Of a stretch of 64,000 nt of DNA, positions 8,866 to 16,083 are shown piece by piece. Where the stretch lies: positions 13,249 to 77,248 of the forward strand of contig CAZWRK010000005.1 in the NCBI GenBank assembly GCA_964635875.1, read 5' to 3'. The position numbers and the translations under genes are program-made. This stretch comes from CAZWRK01 sp964635875. Its GTDB lineage: Bacteria; Pseudomonadota; Gammaproteobacteria; Burkholderiales; Aquaspirillaceae. The notes under the pieces were generated by a model. That model saw only the letters and a list, made by a program, of their open reading frames with translations, was not told the DNA's origin and searched no databases. Each line of letters opens with the position of its first letter. Position 1 is the stretch's first letter.

Positions 8866-9972
8866 ATGCAAATGCAACGCGTGTTGGCCGCGTCACTCGA
8901 TGATTGGCTGCACTTATTTCATGTTTCGGGTTTGGGCGCGGTCGGGTTTTTCAAGTTGTTGCGCGCATTTTCATCGCCAAGTCAGGTGTTGGAACAAGAC
9001 TTTCCGGCTTTGCAGGCCGTGATTGGCGCGCGGCTGGCGGCGGCGATTCTTGAGGCTGATACCTTGGTTGCCCGCGAGCGGGTAGCGTCATGGCTGGCGC
9101 AGTCGCCTATGCATCGGGTGCTGACCTTGGCCGACGAAGACTATCCCGCGGCATGGTTGAATATGCATGATGCGCCGCCGGTGGTGTTTTTGAAGGGGCG
9201 GGCCGATTTGTTGGCGCGGCCAATGTGTGCGGTGGTTGGTAGTCGGAATGCGACGGCGCAGGGGCTGCGTGATGCTGAATCATTTGCGCAGGCCTTGACC
9301 GAAAAAGGTTTAACGGTGATTAGCGGTTTAGCCGCGGGCATTGATGCGGCGGCGCATCGTGGTGCGTTGGGTTCGGAGGCCTCGACCATCGCGGTGATCG
9401 GCACCGGCATCGACCGGATTTATCCCGCGAAAAACCATGCGCTGGCGCACGACATCGCCGCGCAGGGCTTGATTGTGAGCGAGTTTCCATTGGGTGCTGG
9501 CGCATTGGCGCATCACTTTCCGCGTCGCAACCGTTTGATTGCGGGCTTGGCTTTGGGCTGTTTGGTGGTCGAGGCGAATCTGGCGAGTGGGTCGCTGATT
9601 ACGGCGCGCTTGGCGGGCGAGTTGAACAAAGAGGTGATGGCGATACCGGGATCAATTCATCTGCCGCAAGCACGCGGGTGCCATCAACTCTTGCGCGAAG
9701 GGGCGGCACTGATTGAGTGCATTGACGACATCGTTTTTGCCCTCAATTGGCAGAATCCGCCCCTTGCCCCTGTGGTGACTGCTAAAATTCATTCAGAGGA
9801 CAAGACCGATTGTCCAGTATTGTGTGCGCTCGCCGCAGGGCCAGCGGATATGGATACGCTGCTTGAGCGGGCTGGCTTGACGCTCGATTCTCTGTGCGCG
9901 ATGCTGCTGACGCTGGAATTGTCTGGCCAAGTCGCTGCCTTGCCCGGTGGGCGTTATGAGCGCCTTTATTAA
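8866..9972 (+). CDS. dprA: DNA-processing protein DprA
   Basis: Binds incoming single-stranded DNA during natural transformation and loads RecA. The 368-residue protein has an N-terminal helical domain, the Rossmann-like core with VVGSRNATAQG, VISGLAAGIDAAAHRGAL, AVIGTGIDRIYPAKN, SEFPLGAGALAHHFPRRNR and EANLASGSLITARLA, and a C-terminal winged-helix region (about residues 305-368). The ATG at 8866 follows AAGGGAG. It leads the classic dprA-smg-topA order. Its presence suggests transformation competence, but other competence genes are not in view. Confidence 0.96.
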   Translation: MQMQRVLAASLDDWLHLFHVSGLGAVGFFKLLRAFSSPSQVLEQDFPALQAVIGARLAAAILEADTLVARERVASWLAQSPMHRVLTLADEDYPAAWLNMHDAPPVVFLKGRADLLARPMCAVVGSRNATAQGLRDAESFAQALTEKGLTVISGLAAGIDAAAHRGALGSEASTIAVIGTGIDRIYPAKNHALAHDIAAQGLIVSEFPLGAGALAHHFPRRNRLIAGLALGCLVVEANLASGSLITARLAGELNKEVMAIPGSIHLPQARGCHQLLREGAALIECIDDIVFALNWQNPPLAPVVTAKIHSEDKTDCPVLCALAAGPADMDTLLERAGLTLDSLCAMLLTLELSGQVAALPGGRYERLY

Positions 9973-10029
9973 GTTGTTGTTGGTTGCTGCGCGGTGCTGG
10001 CGGCAACACTCTCTGAGTCTGAAGTTTTC

Positions 10030-10482
10030 ATGTTTGATATCCTGGCCTATCTTGTTGATGCTTATCGCGACCTCGATGCTTGCCCGCCCCCTGATGCACT
10101 GATGAAGCGCTTGTCGGCGGCGGGTTTTGAAGAGGATGAAGTGCGTGATGCACTGGAGTGGCTGCAAGGCTTATCTAGTGCTCGCCACGCGGATGTGCTC
10201 GCACCCCAAACTGGCCTACGTTGTTACGATGCCGATGAATCGGCGCATTTATCGCCAGAATGTCGTGGTTTATTGCACTTTCTTGAGAAAGAAGGCGCAA
10301 TTGATGCGGCGAGTCGTGAGTTAGTGATTGATCGTCTGATGGCCTTGCCTGTCGATGAAGTCACGACTTCAACGACTAAATTAGTGGTATTAACGGTCTT
10401 GTGGAGCTTGTGTGCCGAACCCGATTTGCTGGTTTTTGACATGTTGCTCGACACCGTTGACGATGACCCCACGTTGCAGTAG
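10030..10482 (+). CDS. smg: Smg family protein (DUF494)
   Basis: A 150-residue protein of the Smg/DUF494 family, whose molecular role is unknown. The N-terminus MFDILAYLVDAYRDLDACPP matches the family opening, which is why the ATG at 10030 is preferred to the upstream in-frame start at 9994. Other family features are FEEDEVRDALEWLQGL, LSPECRGLLHFLEKEGAID and SRELVIDRLMALP. It sits between dprA and topA, as in many gamma- and betaproteobacteria, 57 nt after dprA, so the two are probably co-transcribed. Confidence 0.93.
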   Translation: MFDILAYLVDAYRDLDACPPPDALMKRLSAAGFEEDEVRDALEWLQGLSSARHADVLAPQTGLRCYDADESAHLSPECRGLLHFLEKEGAIDAASRELVIDRLMALPVDEVTTSTTKLVVLTVLWSLCAEPDLLVFDMLLDTVDDDPTLQ

Positions 10483-10664
10483 ACGCGTCAACCGCATACC
10501 ATCGCGGGGTTTGAGCCGTTGGCTAGTCTTTCTTGGACAGTCGCGGCAGTTTTTTTTGCGGCTGTTTACGTTCCCACTTGCGGAATGTGCGCTGCTAGCG
10601 GATACAGAATAAGCGCTCCGGACCATGGAGCATTCGCCGCCCTAACCGATTGCCTCTCTCTGTC

Positions 10665-12989
10665 ATGCCAGCGAACCTCTTGATTGTCGAATCGCCCTCG
10701 AAGGCGAAAACGCTCAAAAAATACCTCGGTAGCGAGTTTGAAATTCTCGCTTCCTACGGTCACGTCCGTGATCTCGTGCCGAAAAACGGTGCGGTCGATC
10801 CTGACAAAAATTTTGCGATGAAATATCAGCTCATCACAAAAAATGCCAAACACGTCGATGCGATTGCCGCTGCGGTGCGCGATGCCGACCATATTTATCT
10901 CGCGACCGATCCCGATCGTGAGGGAGAGGCCATTTCTTGGCATCTCTCCGAAATTCTCAAGAATAAAAAGCTGCTCAAAAATAAAACGGTGCAGCGGGTG
11001 GTGTTCCACGAAATCACCAAAACGGCGGTGCTGGATGCGATTGCCAATCCGCGTGAAATCGCGCTGGACTTGGTGAATGCGCAACAAGCGCGCCGCGCTT
11101 TGGATTATTTGGTGGGCTTTAATCTTTCTCCGCTGCTGTGGAAAAAAATTCGGCGCGGCTTATCGGCCGGTCGGGTGCAAAGCCCCGCACTGCGTTTGAT
11201 TTGTGAGCGTGAAGCAGAAATCCGCGCCTTTGTGTCACAAGAATATTGGAGTGTGCATTTAGCCAGCCATAAAGCCCGCCAAAAGTTTTCGGCGCGGTTG
11301 AATGTGTGGCAGGGCAAAAAGCTTGAGCAGTTTGATATTCCCGACGAAGCAACGCAGTCCACGATTTTGCAGGCTTTGCAAAATCATTCTGCGACCGTGA
11401 CTGCTGTCGAGAAAAAGAAGAAAAGCCGCTCGCCTGCCGCCCCGTTTACCACTTCGACCTTGCAGCAAGAAGCGGTCCGTAAATTGGGCATGACCACCGA
11501 TCGCACCATGCGCACCGCCCAACAGCTTTATGAAGGTGTGGATGTCGGCCAAGGTGCCGTTGGTTTGATCACGTATATGCGGACTGACTCGGTGGCCTTG
11601 GCGAACGAAGCCACCACCGAAATTCGCTATTACATCGAGAAAAACTTCGCTGCCGAGTATTTGCCGAAATCTGAAAACGTCTACAAGAGCAAGGCGAAGA
11701 ATGCTCAAGAAGCGCACGAAGCGATTCGCCCGACCTCGATTTTCCGCACACCAGAATCGGTCAAACCGTTCTTGAATGCCGAGCAATTTAAGCTCTACGA
11801 CATGATTTGGAAGCGGACGCTGGCGTGCCAAATGACGCCCGCGAAATTCGACACCACATCGGTTGATATTGCCGTCGGTGAAGGGGTGTTCCGTGCGTCG
11901 GGTCAGGTGTTGGTGTTCTCGGGCTTTATTGCGGTTTACCAAGAAGATGTGGACGACAGCGACGAAGAAGGCGAAGCCAAGTTGCCGTTGTTGGAGGTGG
12001 GCGAGGTGGTGCCGGTGGATAAGTTGTCCGGCGAGCAGCATTTTACCCAAGCGCCACCGCGCTTCTCTGAAGCAAGTTTGGTGAAATCGCTCGAAGAGTT
12101 TGGCATTGGTCGCCCATCGACCTATGCGTCGATTATTTCGACGTTGAAAGACCGTGAATACGTCACGCTGGACAAAAAGCGCTTCGAGCCGACCGACACC
12201 GGCGACATTGTGAATAAGTTTCTGACTGAGCATTTTAGTCAGTATGTGGATTATCACTTTACCGCCAAGCTCGAAAACCAACTCGATGAAATTTCAACTG
12301 GCAAGCGCGAATGGGTGCCGGTGTTGGATGGTTTCTGGAAAGGTTTCCACAAACAAATCGTCGAGAAAGAAGGCATTAGCCGTGCCGAAATCACGACCGA
12401 AACGCTGGATGAAGCTTGCCCGAAATGTGCGCAGCCTTTGATGATTCGCTTTGGTAAGCGCGGCCGGTTTATTGGCTGTTCGGCGTATCCTGAATGCGAT
12501 TACACCCGCAATGTCGGTGAAACTGCGGAAAGCGCGGCGGCGGCGGCGGCCGCCGAAGCTGCCGAAGCGGTGGTGATTGAAGGCCGTGTGTGCCCCGAAG
12601 ACGGCGGCCAGTTGGTCATCAAGAAAGGTCAGTACGGCAAGTTCATCGGCTGTGCGAATTATCCAAAGTGTAAGCATATCGAGCCGTTGGAAAAACCGCG
12701 CGATACCGGCGTGCAATGTCCAGAGTGTAAACAGGGCAGTTTGATTGAGCGCAAGAGCCGTTACGGAAAGCTGTTTTACAGCTGCAACACCTATCCGAAG
12801 TGCAAATACGCGACATGGAATCCGCCGGTTGCCGAGACGTGCCCGCAATGCGGCTGGCCGGTGCTGACGATTAAAATCACCAAACGGCGTGGCACCGAGA
12901 AAGTGTGTCCGCAAAAAGAATGCGGCTACGCCGAGCAAATCGCACCACCCGAACCTAAGTCAACGACAGAAACTGTCGCCGACGAATAA
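10665..12989 (+). CDS. topA: DNA topoisomerase I
   Basis: Type IA topoisomerase that relaxes negative supercoils. The 774-residue protein starts MPANLLIVESPSKAKTLKKY at the ATG at 10665; an in-frame TTG 15 nt upstream is not conserved. The TOPRIM domain has DPDREGEAISWHL, and the catalytic tyrosine is in GLITYMRTDS (about residue 305). The C-terminus holds four cysteine clusters: CPKC...CSAYPEC, CPEDGG...CANYPKC, CPEC...CNTYPKC and CPQCGW...CPQKEC. The fourth departs from the standard spacing. A perfect terminator follows at 13011-13046. It probably shares transcription with dprA and smg. Confidence 0.97.
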   Translation: MPANLLIVESPSKAKTLKKYLGSEFEILASYGHVRDLVPKNGAVDPDKNFAMKYQLITKNAKHVDAIAAAVRDADHIYLATDPDREGEAISWHLSEILKNKKLLKNKTVQRVVFHEITKTAVLDAIANPREIALDLVNAQQARRALDYLVGFNLSPLLWKKIRRGLSAGRVQSPALRLICEREAEIRAFVSQEYWSVHLASHKARQKFSARLNVWQGKKLEQFDIPDEATQSTILQALQNHSATVTAVEKKKKSRSPAAPFTTSTLQQEAVRKLGMTTDRTMRTAQQLYEGVDVGQGAVGLITYMRTDSVALANEATTEIRYYIEKNFAAEYLPKSENVYKSKAKNAQEAHEAIRPTSIFRTPESVKPFLNAEQFKLYDMIWKRTLACQMTPAKFDTTSVDIAVGEGVFRASGQVLVFSGFIAVYQEDVDDSDEEGEAKLPLLEVGEVVPVDKLSGEQHFTQAPPRFSEASLVKSLEEFGIGRPSTYASIISTLKDREYVTLDKKRFEPTDTGDIVNKFLTEHFSQYVDYHFTAKLENQLDEISTGKREWVPVLDGFWKGFHKQIVEKEGISRAEITTETLDEACPKCAQPLMIRFGKRGRFIGCSAYPECDYTRNVGETAESAAAAAAAEAAEAVVIEGRVCPEDGGQLVIKKGQYGKFIGCANYPKCKHIEPLEKPRDTGVQCPECKQGSLIERKSRYGKLFYSCNTYPKCKYATWNPPVAETCPQCGWPVLTIKITKRRGTEKVCPQKECGYAEQIAPPEPKSTTETVADE

Positions 12990-13010
12990 GGTCTGGTGAG
13001 GTGTCGCAAG

Positions 13011-13046
13011 AAAACGTCAGGAAATGATTTTCCTGACGTTTTTTTA
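13011..13046 (+). terminator. Strong intrinsic terminator after topA
   Basis: A perfect 12-bp stem, AACGTCAGGAAA (13013-13024)/TTTCCTGACGTT (13029-13040), with a TGAT loop and a following T run. Confidence 0.93.
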
Positions 13047-13153
13047 TGGCCGCAGCAGGTTCATTGACTAAAACACAATAAGCGCATGACGCATCAGTTT
13101 TTACTGAGGTGTGCGTGTTCTAGCTTCGGATAATTTTGCGAAGGAGAGAGGTC

Positions 13154-13531
13154 ATGGTCTTTGATAGTCGGTTTTTCTTTACGGGGAGCACCACGCTGGG
13201 TCTGATGTTTTTATTGGATGGCGATTGGTTGTTGTTGCCGCTGTGCATTGTGTTGATGTTTGTCGCGGCTTTTGTTGAGGAAAGTCAGCAAGTTCGGGCG
13301 TTGTCTCCTGATACGCTCGATATGCTGTTGGAGGGCGATGCGCCGCCGCTGTTGCCTTTGGAGTGCTTTGAAGGGCAGCAACTGATGTTTTATCAAGCGG
13401 GCTGTCCGGTCTACCGGTATTTGTTGTCTGAGCAAGGGCGCTGGTGCTATGTGGCGATGGATGATGCGCAGAAGCCGTGGCCGGTGGAAATGATCCGAGT
13501 TTACCCTGGCGTGGTGTATCGGAAAGATTGA
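13154..13531 (+). CDS. Small membrane protein of unknown function
   Basis: A 125-residue protein that I do not recognise. The start ATG at 13154 follows AAGGAGAGAGG, a strong ribosome-binding site that supports real translation. The N-terminal 45 residues contain one or two hydrophobic stretches (GSTTLGLMFLL and LLLPLCIVLMFVAAF). The remainder is soluble and acidic, with LSPDTLDMLLEGDAPPLLP, two cysteines, aromatic residues and the ending YPGVVYRKD. It stands alone between the topA terminator and the signalling operon promoter at 13615. A membrane-anchored cytoplasmic domain is the most that can be said. Confidence 0.7.
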   Translation: MVFDSRFFFTGSTTLGLMFLLDGDWLLLPLCIVLMFVAAFVEESQQVRALSPDTLDMLLEGDAPPLLPLECFEGQQLMFYQAGCPVYRYLLSEQGRWCYVAMDDAQKPWPVEMIRVYPGVVYRKD

Positions 13532-13614
13532 GAGATTTTCTCCTGATTTTTTATTTTTATCGGTGGTAAGTGTTGTTTTTTTGATGTTGTATTGGTTTTT
13601 GTCCTGTTTTTGGC

Positions 13615-13643
13615 TTGCCATTGTCTTGCGCTGTCATTATAAA
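13615..13643 (+). promoter_or_regulatory. Sigma-70-type promoter for the signalling operon
   Basis: TTGCCA (13615-13620, 5 of 6 to consensus), a 17-nt spacer and TATAAA (13638-13643, 5 of 6). Initiation near 13650 would give a leader of about 128 nt before the gene at 13778. The rest of the 246-bp interval 13532-13777 holds nothing else I can identify. Confidence 0.6.
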
Positions 13644-13777
13644 TTTTCTCTATATGTTCTCCACTAAAAGACAGAGGTTCTTCTGTGCCGCTGTCTGGCC
13701 CTCTCGTCTACCTTTCGTAGAGTTCGTTCTGTTCCGCGCGTCATTTTTTTGATTCTGGTATCAGGTTAAGGGATGTT

Positions 13778-14911
13778 ATGAATAGAAAGCCCAGTGTATT
13801 GATCGTGGATGATGATGAATTGTCTCGGCAAATTGCCGCAGATGTTTTGGAGGATTTATATGAGATTCATCTGGCCGCTAATGGCGATGAGGCCTTGGCG
13901 TGTGCCCGTGCGCAGCACCCTGCTTTAATTCTGCTCGATGCGGTGATGCCAGGGGTGTCGGGTTACGAGGTGTGTCGACAAATCAAAGCGGATTTTGATT
14001 TGTCGGGGATTGCTGTGATGTTCTTGTCACATCTGCCCGATTTAAATGATCGTTTACGGGCTTACGAGGTGGGCGCAGAAGATTTTCTGCAAAAGCCTTT
14101 TTCCCCAGAAGAGTTACGAAAAAAAGCTGCGGCGCTTCTCCGGCAAATTGAAGAAAAAGCGATCTTAAAAGATAGCGTGCAAGATGCATTTGTAACGGCA
14201 ATGACCGCAATGAGTTCAGCTTCTGAAGTCGGTGTGGTCATGGAATTTCTGCGCAGCAGTTTTGCGTGCCAAACTGAAACCGCATTGTTGGATGCCTTAT
14301 TGCGGTCTTGTGCAAACTTTGGCTTGCAAGCTGCCGCACAAATTCGCAGCACAAAAGGTGTGATTTCGCGCTCTCGTGAAGGTGCTTCTTCTCCACTCCA
14401 AGCCTCGGTAATGACCACTCTCGCTGAGTGTGGTCGGATTGTTGATTATGGCGCGCGGGCAGCATTTAGCTATGAACAAGTGACGATTCTGGTCACCGAC
14501 ATGCCGGTGCATGATTCTGATCGTTGCGGCCGCCTGCGTGATCATCTTGCGATGCTGGCAGAGGGGGCGGCTGCGCGAGTGGATTCGCTGAATACTGTTC
14601 ATCGTTTGGCGCAGCAGCAGCAAGGCTTATATGCGTTGATGGCGCAAATGCGGTCAGTTTTGGTTGCGATTGGTGAGCAGCATGAGTCCCAAAAAATGGC
14701 GAGTGCAAAGGTCATGGCAAAACTGATCGAGCGTATGGATGATGCGTTTTTATATCTGGGATTGACCGACCGTCAGGAAAGCCAAGTGTCAGAGATGTTG
14801 CGTAATTCTATTGAAGACGCTTTAGCCATCCATGCGCAGGGCTTGGATATTCAGGCGCATTTGGGCGCGTTGGAACAGGCTTTGCAGGCCTCGCTGACTG
14901 TAAGTCCCTGA
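13778..14911 (+). CDS. Response regulator with an unrecognised C-terminal output region
   Basis: A 377-residue protein with a canonical receiver domain at residues 1-125: acidic pocket VDDDE (11-14), phosphoacceptor Asp54 in LLDAVMPG, and Lys106 in FLQKPF. The remaining 250 residues match no DNA-binding, GGDEF, EAL, HD-GYP or PilZ domain that I know. They include ETALLDALLRSCANFGL, SYEQVTILVTDMPVHDSDR and a helical stretch rich in Gln and Met (about 285-320). The YEQVTILVTDMP segment looks like a GAF-type beta sheet, but that is only an impression. It is the first gene of a three-gene signalling operon (45 nt to the next gene). It may be the end target of the hybrid kinase phosphorelay. Confidence 0.88.
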   Translation: MNRKPSVLIVDDDELSRQIAADVLEDLYEIHLAANGDEALACARAQHPALILLDAVMPGVSGYEVCRQIKADFDLSGIAVMFLSHLPDLNDRLRAYEVGAEDFLQKPFSPEELRKKAAALLRQIEEKAILKDSVQDAFVTAMTAMSSASEVGVVMEFLRSSFACQTETALLDALLRSCANFGLQAAAQIRSTKGVISRSREGASSPLQASVMTTLAECGRIVDYGARAAFSYEQVTILVTDMPVHDSDRCGRLRDHLAMLAEGAAARVDSLNTVHRLAQQQQGLYALMAQMRSVLVAIGEQHESQKMASAKVMAKLIERMDDAFLYLGLTDRQESQVSEMLRNSIEDALAIHAQGLDIQAHLGALEQALQASLTVSP

Positions 14912-14955
14912 CTTTTGTAGTGGGTGCATGAGCCGTTTAGCAAAAGAGGTTATGT

Positions 14956-16059
14956 ATGAAACGCTTTGAGCCATCACCTTCACCTTCTCGGATTTTAATT
15001 GTTGATGACGACCCGCTCTCCAGAGCGATTCAAATGGAGATTTTGTCGTCTTCCCGTTTTGTCGTGGTTGAGGCTTGCAATGGGATGCAAGCTTTGGCGG
15101 CATTGCATCCACCCCATGACTTTGATTTAGTTTTACTCGATCGACACATGCCCCAGTTGAGCGGCGATGAGGTCTGCAGGCGACTCCGTCAAGAGCTGGG
15201 TGAAACGATGCTGCCGGTCATTATGATCACAACCGATTCCCGCAGCGAAGATCTGGCAAGCGCATTGAAAGCCGGTGCAACAGATTTTATTCATAAGCCC
15301 TTTCATCCCATCGAATGCCTTGCTCGGATTGAAGCCGCGCTTGAGCATCGGCGGCTTATTGTGCAGCTAGATCATGCGGAGTCGGTCTTGTTCGCGCTGG
15401 CGCGTATGGTTGAAGCCAAGGATGAAAACACCGGCAATCACTGTGCACGCCTTGCGCACCACGCTTTGGTTTTTGGTCAGCACTTAGGGCTATCGCATGA
15501 TGAGCTGACCGCGCTGCGCAGAGGTGGGGTGTTGCACGATATTGGTAAGCTGGGAATTCCCGACAGTATTTTATTGAAGCCGGGGCAGCTTGCTCCTGAC
15601 GAGTGGATGCTGATGCAGTCGCATACCGTGATTGGCGCTCAGTTATGTTCGAGCCTCAAAAGCATGCGCCTGACCGTGCCTATTATTCGGTCGCATCATG
15701 AGCGTTGGGACGGGAGCGGCTACCCTGATCGTCTAAAGGGGACAGAAATTCCCCTGCTGGCAAGGGTCTTTCAGTTAATTGATATTTATGATGCCTTGAC
15801 CTACGCACGGCCGTATAAGCCTGCGCTAAAACTAGATGAAGTGATCCGCATTTTAGAACGGGAGTGCCAGCAAGGATGGCGCGATCCTGAGCTCTGTGGA
15901 GAGTTTCTGTCTCTACTGCGAACACACCCAGAACTGTTTGACGGTCATGGTGTTCCTTTAGAGGACGAGGCTTTAGGCGGGCGGGTGTTTCATCGTTCTA
16001 CGCAGTCTCCATTTCACAACCCCTACAGCGAGGCACATCGCGATTTGTCCAGTCGCTGA
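14956..16059 (+). CDS. Response regulator with HD-GYP domain (cyclic-di-GMP phosphodiesterase)
   Basis: A 367-residue RpfG-like protein. The receiver (about residues 10-130) has IVDDDP, phosphoacceptor Asp62 in LLDRHMP and Lys in FIHKPF. The HD-GYP domain follows (about 145-320), with NTGNHCARLAHHAL, GGVLHDIGKLGIPD (HD), MQSHTVIGAQL, SHHERWDGSGYPDRLKG (GYP) and IDIYDALTYARPYK. All metal-binding residues appear intact, so hydrolysis of c-di-GMP is expected, gated by phosphorylation. It lies 24 nt upstream of the hybrid kinase, its likely partner. Confidence 0.94.
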   Translation: MKRFEPSPSPSRILIVDDDPLSRAIQMEILSSSRFVVVEACNGMQALAALHPPHDFDLVLLDRHMPQLSGDEVCRRLRQELGETMLPVIMITTDSRSEDLASALKAGATDFIHKPFHPIECLARIEAALEHRRLIVQLDHAESVLFALARMVEAKDENTGNHCARLAHHALVFGQHLGLSHDELTALRRGGVLHDIGKLGIPDSILLKPGQLAPDEWMLMQSHTVIGAQLCSSLKSMRLTVPIIRSHHERWDGSGYPDRLKGTEIPLLARVFQLIDIYDALTYARPYKPALKLDEVIRILERECQQGWRDPELCGEFLSLLRTHPELFDGHGVPLEDEALGGRVFHRSTQSPFHNPYSEAHRDLSSR

Positions 16060-16083
16060 TCATTGAAATCAAGAGGGCGTCGC

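Noticed and set aside
11259..12281. 340-codon minus-strand frame antisense to topA
   Set aside because: Entirely inside topA, with no recognisable motif; a codon-bias shadow.
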